Source: Rhizobiaceae bacterium (GTDB lineage: Bacteria; Pseudomonadota; Alphaproteobacteria; Rhizobiales; Rhizobiaceae). Taken from it: 64,000 nt of DNA. Location of the stretch: the NCBI GenBank assembly GCA_025698895.1, contig JAILWO010000002.1, positions 992,001 through 1,056,000 of the forward strand. Reading direction: 5' to 3'. Under the pieces are notes generated by a model that saw only the letters and a list, made by a program, of their open reading frames with translations, searched no databases and was not told the DNA's origin. A program made the translations under genes and the position numbers. Below, piece by piece: positions 49,990 to 57,999 of the stretch (the stretch's first letter is position 1; each line of letters opens with the position of its first letter).

Positions 49990-50864
49990 CGGCCCGCTCC
50001 GAAAAGCCCGGTCGGCTTCAGCGCCAGGGTCGCGAGCAGGATGGCGAAGGCGACGCCCGGAGCCCATGACGGGCTCATGAAGCTCATGACCAGCGACTCG
50101 GCGATGCCAATGATGATGCCGGCCGCGAGCGTGCCGGGGATCGTGCCCATGCCGGCGAGCACGACCACGGCGAAGACGCGGCCGATATGAATGCGCCCGG
50201 CGAACGGATCGATGGGTCCTGTGATCACCAGCGCCGCGCCGGCGATCACCGCCAGGGCGGTGGCGATGCCGAAGGCATGGCGCTTGATCGCGGCCGGATT
50301 GACGCCCGAAACGCTGACCGCGCGCTCGTCATGGGCGACCGCGCGTATCGCCAGCCCGACATTGGTGCGCGTCAGGTAAAGCCACAGAAGAAAGACCACG
50401 ACCGGCGTGATCAGCGCGGGGATCAGGAAGCGGTAAGGAATGGCGACGAAGCCGAGGCGCAGGCTCGACCCGACATAGCCGACGGAAACGGATCTCAGAT
50501 CCGTGCCGTAGGCCACGACCAGCGCAACCTCGATGACGAGCGATGCCCCGAAGAACAGGGTCAGGCTCTGCAGGGTGTTGCCGCCACCGCGCGACTCGAA
50601 GGAGCGCGCGTAGAATTCGTAGAACAGGATGCCGAGCATGTAGAACGGGATCATCCACAGCACCGCCGCAAGGACCGGATCGACCCCGTAGCGGTTGGTC
50701 ATCACGACCGCATAGGCGCCGGCGATGACAATGGCGGGATGCGCCACGTTGGGGATGTGGAGGATGCCGAAGGTGATGGCCAGTCCCAGCGCGAGAAGCG
50801 CATAGATGCTGCCGAGCATCAGGCCGGTCGCCAAGGCGTTCAGTACGAGATCGAGGACGACCAT
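49986..50864 (-). CDS. Branched-chain-type ABC transporter permease (LivH)
   Basis: A 292-residue permease of the LivH type with about eight membrane segments: GLMLGSIYALLALGLAITFGILHIPNVAHPAIVIAGAYAV at the start, VGLAIRAVAHDERAVSVSGVNPAAIKRHAFGIATALAVIAGAAL in the coupling loop, and VVVLAGMGTIPGTLAAGIIIGIAESL. CCAGGAGCCAGG precedes the ATG. Between it and the receptor gene lies a strong hairpin (50888-50914). Confidence 0.92.
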   Translation of the reverse strand: MVVLDLVLNALATGLMLGSIYALLALGLAITFGILHIPNVAHPAIVIAGAYAVVMTNRYGVDPVLAAVLWMIPFYMLGILFYEFYARSFESRGGGNTLQSLTLFFGASLVIEVALVVAYGTDLRSVSVGYVGSSLRLGFVAIPYRFLIPALITPVVVFLLWLYLTRTNVGLAIRAVAHDERAVSVSGVNPAAIKRHAFGIATALAVIAGAALVITGPIDPFAGRIHIGRVFAVVVLAGMGTIPGTLAAGIIIGIAESLVMSFMSPSWAPGVAFAILLATLALKPTGLFGAGR

Positions 50865-50887
50865 CCTGGCTCCTGGAGCGCACGGAC

Positions 50888-50914
50888 GGCCCCGCCCTTC
50901 GCACGGGCGGAGCC
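50888..50914. terminator. Hairpin between receptor and permease genes of ABC operon
   Basis: Minus strand GGCTCCGCCC and GGGCGGGGCC pair over about ten bases around a loop of seven. No T-run follows, so it is more likely a message-stabilising or attenuating hairpin that raises receptor over permease expression than a full terminator. Confidence 0.5.
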
Positions 50915-50927
50915 GCCGTAAGGTCTA

Positions 50928-52196
50928 CTACGCCTTGCGCGCGTCTGCGAAGGGGATCAACTCGCCGCTCGCATAGTCGGCCGGATCGATGACGACTTCC
51001 TTGCCCGCCTGGCGGAACTGGTCGAGCCCGCTGTCGTCGACGCCCTGGAATTGCACCATCAGCACGCGGCGCTCGGTCCAGTTGCCGATCTCGTCGAAGT
51101 TGATCTGGCCGACGACCGTCTCGACCGGGTTCGCATGCAGCCACTGCGAGACCTCGGCTTGGTCGATCGACCCCGTCGCCTCGACGGCTGCCGAGATGAG
51201 CTGTCCGGCGGCATAGGTGAAGGGCGGGATGTAGAAACCCAGCGGATCGACCTGCTGTTGCTTGGCAATCGGCTCGTAGCGCGACAGGAAGTTTTCGATG
51301 CCCTCGAACTTCAGCGTCGGCTCCGGCACGTAGAGATGGAAATTGACGACGCCGTTGAGCGCAGGCCCCAGATTCTCCATCAGCGAGGCATATTGCGGCC
51401 CAACCATGCCGCCGCCGAACAGCCGCACGGAATCGTTGAGGCCGATCTCCTGGATGCCGCGCAGGATGGCCGTCGAATCCGCCGGGTAGGAGCACACGAA
51501 CACGGCTTCCGGCTCGGCTGCCTTGATGTTGCGCAGGATGGCGGAGAAGTCGCGGTTCGTCGGCGGGTACATCTGGAAGTCGACGACCTCCATGCCCATC
51601 TCCTCCGACACCCGGCGTCCGCCCTCGGCCGCCGTCTTCGAGAACTCGGTATCGGCGGCGAGGATCGCCATCTTCTTCACGCCGTCGCGCTCGGCGATGT
51701 CGAAGAAGCCGCGCGCCCAGTTGGTGGCTCCGTCCGGTCCCCAGGGCGCCGCCTGGAAGAACTTGTCGTGCTTGAGCTTGTCGTTGCTGGCCAGCGTCAG
51801 GATGCCGACGATGAAGCGGTCGCGCTGCTGGGCGAACGGCATGATCGTCGCCGTCAGGTTCGCGCCGTAGGGCGTGAACAGGAAGTCGACCTGGTCGACG
51901 TCGACCAGCTTGGAATAGATCGCCGGCGCGTTCGACGGCGAGCTCTGGTCGTCATAGACGATGAGCTCGACCTCCTTGCCGAGCAGACCGCCGGCGGCGT
52001 TCACGTCGTCGCGCCACAATTCGTAGCCGATGACCATGTTCTTCGTGCCCGACAGCGGCCCCGTCAGCGAGGCGCTGCAGCCGACGCGGATCTTGTCGCT
52101 CTGGGCGAAGCTGCCCTTCGTCCAGATCGCCGGAGCCGCGAGGCCGGCGGAGGCCGCGACACCCAGCTTGGTGAAATGCCTTCTCGTGAGTCTCAT
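50928..52196 (-). CDS. Branched-chain-type ABC transporter substrate-binding protein
   Basis: A 422-residue periplasmic receptor of the Leu/Ile/Val-binding type. The N-terminus has a twin-arginine signal (RLTRRHFTKLGVAASAGLAAPAIWTKGSFAQ). The fold shows IRVGCSASLTGPLSGTKNMVIGYELWRDDVNAAGGLLGKEVELIVYDDQSSP and VFVCSYPADSTAILRGIQEIGLN. A GGGAGGAGAA site precedes the ATG. First gene of the transporter unit, after the SDR-like and cupin genes. Cargo is unknown; the cluster suggests an aromatic or amide compound. Confidence 0.93.
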   Translation of the reverse strand: MRLTRRHFTKLGVAASAGLAAPAIWTKGSFAQSDKIRVGCSASLTGPLSGTKNMVIGYELWRDDVNAAGGLLGKEVELIVYDDQSSPSNAPAIYSKLVDVDQVDFLFTPYGANLTATIMPFAQQRDRFIVGILTLASNDKLKHDKFFQAAPWGPDGATNWARGFFDIAERDGVKKMAILAADTEFSKTAAEGGRRVSEEMGMEVVDFQMYPPTNRDFSAILRNIKAAEPEAVFVCSYPADSTAILRGIQEIGLNDSVRLFGGGMVGPQYASLMENLGPALNGVVNFHLYVPEPTLKFEGIENFLSRYEPIAKQQQVDPLGFYIPPFTYAAGQLISAAVEATGSIDQAEVSQWLHANPVETVVGQINFDEIGNWTERRVLMVQFQGVDDSGLDQFRQAGKEVVIDPADYASGELIPFADARKA

Positions 52197-52223
52197 TCCA
52201 TTCTCCTCCCAGGTTCTCGCTGC

Positions 52224-52913
52224 TCAGGTGAGCAGCCAGCCATTGTCGATGTTGAGGTTCACGCCGTTGATGGAATTGTTGTCGAGCAGGAAGAGTGCCG
52301 CGCCCGAAACGTCGCGCATGGTCGCGAGCCGCTTCGTCGGCGTGCGGGCCACGACCGCGTCGAGGTTCTTGCCCGACCATGCCGGGCTGTCGCCGATGAT
52401 GCCGGGATGGATCGCGTTGATGCGGATCGGCGCAAGCTCGATGGCGAGCGTGTGCACCATCGTGGCGACACCGCCATTGACGGTCGTCACCGTGGTCGAG
52501 CCCGGATAGGGGCGTTCCTTGGCCAGCCCTCCGAACAGCACGACCGAGGCGTCGTCCGCCAGGTTCGGCAACAGGGCGTGGATGGCCTCGGTATAGCCGA
52601 CCAGCTTGAGCGTCACGAGGTTGAGCGCGCGGTCGACATCGTAGTCGCGGACGGAATTCGCGTCGCGCAGGATGGCGGTGATCACGACGTGGCGCAGCGT
52701 TGGAACATCGGCCAGCGCGGCGGCGATGTCGTGCGGTTTCGAAAGGTCGACCGCACGCGCCTCGACACCGTGCCCGAGTTCGGCCGCCACCTTCTCGGCG
52801 CCGGCCCTGTCGCGGCCGGTGATGATCACGCGGTCGCCGCGCTCGGCCATCTGCCGCGCGATGTCGCGCCCGATGCCCTGGGTGCCGCCGATGATGATCG
52901 CGTTGTCCGCCAT
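52224..52913 (-). CDS. SDR-fold protein lacking the YxxxK catalytic motif
   Basis: A 229-residue short-chain dehydrogenase homologue. The nucleotide motif GGTQGIG and the C-terminal LAIELAPIRINAIHPG and GVNLNIDNGWLL are normal. The expected catalytic Tyr-x3-Lys position, aligned from the downstream helix, reads Val-x3-Asn (VTTVN), and the usual NAG motif reads ITAILRD; the catalytic serine segment is FGG. So it may bind NAD(P) but classical SDR chemistry should be absent. It follows the bicupin gene by one base and precedes the ABC receptor gene. It could be a sensor, a partner protein or an enzyme with a new mechanism. Confidence 0.85.
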   Translation of the reverse strand: MADNAIIIGGTQGIGRDIARQMAERGDRVIITGRDRAGAEKVAAELGHGVEARAVDLSKPHDIAAALADVPTLRHVVITAILRDANSVRDYDVDRALNLVTLKLVGYTEAIHALLPNLADDASVVLFGGLAKERPYPGSTTVTTVNGGVATMVHTLAIELAPIRINAIHPGIIGDSPAWSGKNLDAVVARTPTKRLATMRDVSGAALFLLDNNSINGVNLNIDNGWLLT

Positions 52914-52914
52914 G

Positions 52915-53817
52915 CTAGCCCCGTCCCTCGAGTTTCTCGTCCAGATATTCCCAGTCGCGGCTGAAGCGGTAGGAATGGCGCGCCGGCGGCTGCGGCGACT
53001 GCGTCTCCAGCCAGCGCACCGTGGTGTCGGTCCTGTTGTAGAAGGCGTGGATGCATCCCACGCCGGTCCACAACACGTCGCCCGGCTTCAGGATGTAGGT
53101 CTCGCCGTCGGCCAGCGCCTCGATCTCGCCGTGGAGGATGACATAGGCCTCCTCCAGCGGATGGTCGTGCGGGTGCGCGACGCCGCCGGGCTGGTACTCG
53201 ACCATGAACATCGTGCCGAGTGCGGCCGAGAGCCGTTCGTCGACCAGCATCTTCACCGCGATGCCGCTATAGGCCAGCAGCGCCGTTGCCATGCTCGCGG
53301 ACACCTTCGGCGCGTCGACGCGCGAGCCGACCGTCAGCTTCCCGACCTCGATGTCGTCCTCGGCCATGCGGAAGAAATGGCGCGTGCGCGGGTCGCGGAT
53401 GTCGAGCGGCTCGGCCTTCACCTCGCCGGGCGAACCGAGGAAGAACGTGTCGCGCGGCTCGTCATCGCCGCGCGGAATCGGCGACATGAAATCGATCCAC
53501 TTCGCCGTGCCGTCGTCCGGCCCGAGCCACGCATGCTCCACGCCGACGGGGATGACGCCGCAGGCGCCCGGCTCCAACGGATACCCCTTTCCCTCCAGGA
53601 CCAGCGTCGGCCGCCCCTCGGTTATGTAGAACTGTTCCTCGAAGGAGTGGACATGCACGTCGACATGGCCGCCTGCGTCAAGCTCGGACAATCCCAGTGC
53701 GGTGTGCACTGCCCCTGCTTTCCGGTCGACGACTGTGTTGCGCCTGTACCCGCCGCTTTTCCCCGCATAGGCGGGAAAGAGCTTGATATCGGCGCCCCTT
53801 GCGACGTAATGGGCCAA
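52915..53817 (-). CDS. Bicupin protein, possible dioxygenase or isomerase
   Basis: A 300-residue protein with two cupin domains. The N-domain has DVHVHSFEEQFYITEGRPTLVLEGKGYPLEPGACGVIPVGVEHAWLG; the C-domain has GGVAHPHDHPLEEAYVILHGEIEALADGETYILKPGDVLWTGVGCIHAFYN. The second domain has the full H-x-H...E...H metal set, the first HVH...E...H also. Bicupins include ring-cleaving dioxygenases, ureidoglycine aminohydrolase and oxalate decarboxylases; I cannot assign which. The TTG start at 53817 follows GGGGAGGAG. First gene of the leftward unit with the SDR-like and ABC genes, divergent from the XRE-cupin regulator. Confidence 0.85.
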   Translation of the reverse strand: MAHYVARGADIKLFPAYAGKSGGYRRNTVVDRKAGAVHTALGLSELDAGGHVDVHVHSFEEQFYITEGRPTLVLEGKGYPLEPGACGVIPVGVEHAWLGPDDGTAKWIDFMSPIPRGDDEPRDTFFLGSPGEVKAEPLDIRDPRTRHFFRMAEDDIEVGKLTVGSRVDAPKVSASMATALLAYSGIAVKMLVDERLSAALGTMFMVEYQPGGVAHPHDHPLEEAYVILHGEIEALADGETYILKPGDVLWTGVGCIHAFYNRTDTTVRWLETQSPQPPARHSYRFSRDWEYLDEKLEGRG

Positions 53818-53847
53818 CAGCTCCTCCCCGGGGCACGATTTTGATAT

Positions 53848-53879
53848 GTTTAGTTACAATGCACTCTGTTTAATGTACA
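53848..53879. promoter_or_regulatory. Tandem repeat in bicupin/XRE-cupin gap
   Basis: TGTTTAGTTACA and TGTTTAATGTACA recur at 53847 and 53867 with a 20-base period, close to two helical turns. They lie between the divergent bicupin and regulator genes and are plausible operator half-sites for the XRE-cupin regulator. Confidence 0.5.
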
Positions 53880-53931
53880 TCAACGTTTGGCCTGTCAAGG
53901 GCCGCGACATGAGCAAGCCAAAGCCGCAGCG

Positions 53932-54624
53932 ATGAGCAACGACGACAGCCAGGACGTGCAGCAGGAAGCGGAGGTACGGGCCGCTTCCGCCGAGCCGAGC
54001 GGGCCCGCGCTGGAGTCGCTGGGCCGGCGGCTCCGGGTGGAACGCGAGCATCGCGATCTGAGCCTTCGCGAGCTCGCGCGGCGGGTCAATGTTTCGCCGA
54101 GCCTGATCTCGCAGATCGAGCGCGGCCTCGTGACGCCGTCGGTCAGCACGCTGTGGTCGATCGCCAGCGAACTCGAACTGACCATCGACGAACTGTTCAA
54201 CGACTCTGAACGCTCCGCGGCGTCCAGGACGGCCAACACCGCGGGCGAACGCGGAAGGAGGAGCCCCGTCCAGCGCCGCGACGGCCGCAAGCGCATCCGC
54301 CTGGCCGGCGGCGTCGTGTGGGAACGCCTGACGGCCGAGCCCGACGAGACGGTCGATTTCCTGCATGTCGTCTACGAGGTCGGCGCGGAGTCCTGCCCGG
54401 CCGACTCCATGTTCCGCCACGGCGGCAAGGAATACGCATACATCATCTCGGGCAGGCTCGGCCTGCAGGTCGGCTTCGAGACCTACGAGCTCGGCCCCGG
54501 CGACTCGGTTTCCTTCGATGCCCAGTTGCCACATCGCCTGTGGGCCATCGGCAACACGCCGGCCGTGGCGATCTGGGCGGTCATCAACCGCACCAACGAC
54601 AGTCGCGGCGGAACGCGGGACTGA
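53932..54624 (+). CDS. XRE-family regulator with C-terminal cupin domain
   Basis: A 230-residue regulator. The helix-turn-helix is at about residues 22-75 (LGRRLRVEREHRDLSLRELARRVNVSPSLISQIERGLVTPSVSTLWSIASELELTIDELF). The cupin sensor domain is at about 150-220 (FRHGGKEYAYIISGRLGLQVGFETYELGPGDSVSFDAQLPHRLWAIGN). An eight-codon ATG frame at 53909 ends on the ATG at 53932 (ATGA), so start coupling is possible. It is divergent from the bicupin gene and likely controls this transporter and catabolic unit. Confidence 0.92.
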   Translation: MSNDDSQDVQQEAEVRAASAEPSGPALESLGRRLRVEREHRDLSLRELARRVNVSPSLISQIERGLVTPSVSTLWSIASELELTIDELFNDSERSAASRTANTAGERGRRSPVQRRDGRKRIRLAGGVVWERLTAEPDETVDFLHVVYEVGAESCPADSMFRHGGKEYAYIISGRLGLQVGFETYELGPGDSVSFDAQLPHRLWAIGNTPAVAIWAVINRTNDSRGGTRD

Positions 54625-54838
54625 GACGCGCCCGGCTTTCGTTATTCGCCCCAGGTCCCCCTACAAGAGACCGACGGGCGACGAGGCGGGCGTGCCGTCC
54701 TGCTCATGTGGCGCGACGAGACCGGCCGCGAGCGACCTGCTGTCGGGGTTCATGCCCGAGCGCGCGCGGCGACTGTCCTGAGGGTCTCGGGTTCGACAAC
54801 TGCTGGGCTCGCCGCCGAGATCGAGCGTTTCGCAAACA

Positions 54839-55237
54839 CTAGGGTTTCGGGTCTGCCTTCAGATAGGCGATGACGTTGGCGATCTCCTCCTCCTTCTTGA
54901 GGCCCGGAAACGCCATCTTGCCCTTCGGGACCACTGCCTTCGGATCAGCCAGATACTCGGCGAGCTTCGCGTCGTCCCAGACCAGGCCGCCGGCCCCCAG
55001 TTCCTTCATGTTGGCGGAATAGTTGAAGCCCTCGATCGAGCCAGCGGCACGGCCGGCGACGCCGACCAGATGCGGGCCGACCTTGTTCTTTTCGGCCTCG
55101 GCATCATGGCAGGCCCTGCATTTGTTGAACACTTTCTTTCCCGCGGCGGCATCACCCTCCTGCGCCTGCGCCTGCGCGGGCAGCAGGGGCAAACACGTTG
55201 CGGCAAACAGGATCGCTGGGAATTTCATCGAAGGCAT
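54839..55237 (-). CDS. Soluble class I cytochrome c
   Basis: A 132-residue periplasmic cytochrome. Residues 1-26 are a signal peptide ending AQAQAQ. The heme motif is CRACH (Cys40, Cys43, His44) and the likely axial methionine is Met108 in PKGKMAFPG. The pattern GPHLVGVAGRAAG, FNYSANMKELG and EIANVIAYL is that of the c2/c550-type cytochromes that feed oxidases. GAGGAG precedes the ATG. It lies near heme O synthase and the oxidase operon and is a plausible electron donor to it. Confidence 0.94.
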   Translation of the reverse strand: MPSMKFPAILFAATCLPLLPAQAQAQEGDAAAGKKVFNKCRACHDAEAEKNKVGPHLVGVAGRAAGSIEGFNYSANMKELGAGGLVWDDAKLAEYLADPKAVVPKGKMAFPGLKKEEEIANVIAYLKADPKP

Positions 55238-55313
55238 GCTGCGGTCTCCTCACCTGAATTCCGGCGCGTGCAAGCGCCGTACCGGCTAAGGACTGTCTGA
55301 TACTCCGGGACTG

Positions 55314-55388
55314 CTATGCCGCCCAGAATCCCAACAGCAGAAGAAACGCCATTCCGACTGCAAGTATGAGCACTGTCCTGCCGTCCAT
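55314..55388 (-). CDS. Possible 24-residue membrane peptide
   Basis: A short reading frame, starting MDGRTVLILAVGMAFLLLLG, would give one membrane helix. AGAGG lies seven bases before its ATG. It sits between the cytochrome c gene and the divergent ctaB. It might be a small oxidase-associated subunit, but size makes chance possible. Confidence 0.4.
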   Translation of the reverse strand: MDGRTVLILAVGMAFLLLLGFWAA

Positions 55389-55562
55389 GGCACAACCTCT
55401 CAAAGCCAGCACAGCAGAGTATCGGGTGGTGACCCCTAAATCCAGCAGGAAAGTCAATGGCGCACGATGGCATTCGGCGGCGCGATCCGGCCGACGCGAC
55501 AGCTTTCGTTGCAATTGCGCAAGGGGCTGCTAGGTTGAATTTTCCACCGGTGGTCGTTGGCT

Positions 55563-56486
55563 ATGTCGGTCAAAGAAGATCCGCTCAGGGAAATCCCCTA
55601 TCGGCCCTTGGCGGCAAGGACCGGCGACTTCTTTGAGCTGCTCAAGCCCCGGGTCATGGCGCTCGCCATCTTCACCGCCCTGGTCGGGCTGGTCGCGGCG
55701 CCCGGAGCGAAGGATCCAGCCATCGCCTTGACGGCGATCGCCGCGATCGCGATCGGCGCCGGCGCCGCCGGGGCGCTGAACATGTGGTACGACGCCGACA
55801 TCGACGCGATGATGTCGCGCACCTCGGGGCGGCCGATACCGATGGGTCACGTCGACCGGGAGGAAGCGCTTGTCTTCGGTCTCGTCCTGTCCGTTCTTTC
55901 GGTGCTGATGCTGGGGATCACCGTTGGCTGGCGCGCCGGCGCGCTGCTGGCCTTCACCATCTTCTTCTATGCCGTCGTCTACACGATGTGGCTCAAGCGT
56001 TCGACGCCCCAGAACATCGTCATCGGCGGCGGCGCCGGCGCCTTGCCTCCGGTGATCGGTTGGACGGCGGCGACCGGCGCGTTCGAGATTGAAAGCCTGG
56101 TCCTGTTCCTGATCATATTTCTGTGGACGCCGCCGCATTTCTGGGCGCTGGCGCTGCTTAAGACCCAAGATTACAGCGCGGCCGGAATTCCCATGATGCC
56201 GAACGTGGCTGGCGCGCAGGCGACGCGACGGCAGATCTTCGTCTATTCGCTGCTGCTGGCGCCTATCGGGATCCTGCCTTCGGTCCTCGGATTCGCCGGG
56301 GCGATCTATGGAACCATCGCCGTCCTGTCCGGCGTCGGCTTCGTTTGGCGCGCGTGGAAACTCCTTGCCGCCCGCGGTGAGGAGAGAAAACCCGCGGGAG
56401 AGCTATTCGCCTACTCGATCCTCTACCTCTTCACCATCTTCGCCGCCCTCCTTCTCGACACCGTCGTCACGCGCTCGTTTGCCTGA
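55563..56486 (+). CDS. ctaB: Protoheme IX farnesyltransferase (heme O synthase)
   Basis: A 307-residue membrane prenyltransferase with about nine helices. Substrate motifs are [21 protein letters not shown] (DxxxD type, first aspartate-rich region) and [54 protein letters not shown] is the second. It converts heme B to heme O for the heme a-type oxidase encoded by the nearby operon. The ATG at 55563 is preferred over a TTG two codons earlier. It is read away from the cytochrome c gene and stands alone. Confidence 0.95.
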   Translation: MSVKEDPLREIPYRPLAARTGDFFELLKPRVMALAIFTALVGLVAAPGAKDPAIALTAIAAIAIGAGAAGALNMWYDADIDAMMSRTSGRPIPMGHVDREEALVFGLVLSVLSVLMLGITVGWRAGALLAFTIFFYAVVYTMWLKRSTPQNIVIGGGAGALPPVIGWTAATGAFEIESLVLFLIIFLWTPPHFWALALLKTQDYSAAGIPMMPNVAGAQATRRQIFVYSLLLAPIGILPSVLGFAGAIYGTIAVLSGVGFVWRAWKLLAARGEERKPAGELFAYSILYLFTIFAALLLDTVVTRSFA

Positions 56487-56659
56487 CCGCAGCGGTCGAC
56501 CGACGAGGGCCCTCATCGAAGCTCCGGGGGCGACAAACGCCTCACGGCGGGTTATTGTAACTGCGGTGCAGGTCGCGGATTGCGTGGCCAGTTCACGCCG
56601 GACAACAGCACCGCCAAAGCCGCGATCACGCCCGGACCTTGTCCAGGAGGAAAGCGGTC

Positions 56660-57535
56660 ATGGCAACTTTTCATGTGCTAGCAGGCGCCAACGGAATAGC
56701 GGAACACACGAAGCTTCGGAAGATCACCGTTTCCGACCTCTTCGATGCCTTTAAGCGCGGCGTCGATGATTTCATGGTGAAGCCGTCGCATATCGTGTTT
56801 CTGTGCATGATCTATCCCGTTATGGGCGTCGTGCTGGCTACGTGGACGTCCGGTGCCAATGCATTGCCGCTGCTGTTTCCGCTGGTCTCCGGCTTTGCGC
56901 TGATCGGTCCGTTTGCCGCCATCGGCCTCTACGAGATCAGCCGCCGGCGCGAGGCCGGGCTGGATACCTCCTGGCGTCATGCGTTCGAGGTCAGGCATTC
57001 GCCGACGCTGCCGTCGATCGCGGCGGTCGGCGTCATGCTGCTGGCGATCTTCGTCGCCTGGCTGCTGACGGCGCAGATACTCTATCAGACGCTGTTCGGC
57101 GCGGCGGCGCCCTCGTCGATATGGCAGTTTTTCAACGACATCTTTGGCACCGGCCGCGGCTGGACGCTGATCGTCCTCGGGCATGCCATCGGCCTCGTAT
57201 TCGCGGTTGTCGTGCTGTGCACCACGGTCATCGCCTTTCCGCTGCTGCTCGACCGCGACGTGGGCGCTTATGAGGCGATCCATGCGTCGGTCCGGGCGGT
57301 GCTGGTAAACCCCATCCCGATGGCCGTCTGGGGGTTCATGGTCGCCGCGCTGCTGATCGTCGGATCGCTGCCGCTGCTGGCTGGCCTGGCGGTCGTGCTG
57401 CCGATCCTCGGGCACGCGACATGGCATCTCTACAGGAAAGTCGTCGAGCCGCTGCCGCAGACGTCGCGCCTGAGCATTCAGCGGCCGCGAAAGGGCGGTG
57501 GCCGCAAGCGCCAGCCTCCGGTGGTCCCCGGATAG
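56660..57535 (+). CDS. DUF2189-type membrane protein
   Basis: A 291-residue integral membrane protein with about six helices. DUF2189 features are ITVSDLFDAFKRGVDDFMVKPSHIVFLCMIYPVMGVVLA and LFPLVSGFALIGPFAAIGLYEISRRREAGLD. Such proteins are common next to cytochrome c oxidase genes in alphaproteobacteria but lack a known function. The ATG at 56660 follows AGGAGGAAAG. A basic tail RPRKGGGRKRQ ends the protein in the cytoplasm. It is convergent with the oxidase operon. Confidence 0.88.
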   Translation: MATFHVLAGANGIAEHTKLRKITVSDLFDAFKRGVDDFMVKPSHIVFLCMIYPVMGVVLATWTSGANALPLLFPLVSGFALIGPFAAIGLYEISRRREAGLDTSWRHAFEVRHSPTLPSIAAVGVMLLAIFVAWLLTAQILYQTLFGAAAPSSIWQFFNDIFGTGRGWTLIVLGHAIGLVFAVVVLCTTVIAFPLLLDRDVGAYEAIHASVRAVLVNPIPMAVWGFMVAALLIVGSLPLLAGLAVVLPILGHATWHLYRKVVEPLPQTSRLSIQRPRKGGGRKRQPPVVPG

Positions 57536-57553
57536 CCTCAGCCCGAAAAGCCG

Positions 57554-57575
57554 CGGCGCGCCAGAAGGCGCGCCG
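57554..57575. terminator. Hairpin between DUF2189 gene and oxidase operon
   Basis: CGGCGCGCC and GGCGCGCCG pair perfectly around AGAA. It lies in the 68-base gap between convergent genes. On the minus strand it is followed by CGGCTTTTC; a full T-run is lacking. It may serve both directions. Confidence 0.6.
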
Positions 57576-57603
57576 TTCACGGTCTTGTTGCCGCGGTTGT
57601 TGC

Positions 57604-57990
57604 TTACGGGCCGCCGCCGAAGAATGTCATCCGCATGAGCGCCGTATAGTCGGACTCGAACACCATGATGGCGACGAATACCAGCACTGCGACGGGCGGC
57701 AGCAGGATGGCATAGCTGAGCGCCGGCCGTTCCCACATCATGTGCATGAAGACCGCGACGATCAGGCCCGCCTTCAGCACCATGAAGATCAGGATCAGGG
57801 ACCAGCGCAGAATTCCCTGCAGGTGGACGTAATCCACCAGGTAGGAACAGGCACTGAGGACGAACAGCCACCCCCAGACAATGAGATAGACCCTGATCGG
57901 GTGCTCCTGATGCTGGTCGGTCGAGACGTGCGCGACCGTCTGTTCGTGTCCCCGGTCGTGCGCGTGACCGTTTGCCGTGGTGTCTGTCAT
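57604..57990 (-). CDS. Cytochrome oxidase subunit IV (CyoD/prokaryotic COX4 type)
   Basis: A 128-residue protein with three membrane helices (VYLIVWGWLFVLSACSYLVDYV; WSLILIFMVLKAGLIVAVFMHMMWE; SYAILLPPVAVLVFVAIMVFE). The FMVLKAGLIVAVFMHMMWE helix is the subunit IV signature. The first 30 residues are His-rich (HAHDRGHEQTVAHVSTDQHQEH) and cytoplasmic. GAGAGGCGG precedes the ATG. Last gene of the oxidase operon. Confidence 0.9.
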   Translation of the reverse strand: MTDTTANGHAHDRGHEQTVAHVSTDQHQEHPIRVYLIVWGWLFVLSACSYLVDYVHLQGILRWSLILIFMVLKAGLIVAVFMHMMWERPALSYAILLPPVAVLVFVAIMVFESDYTALMRMTFFGGGP

Positions 57991-57999
57991 GGCCGCCTC

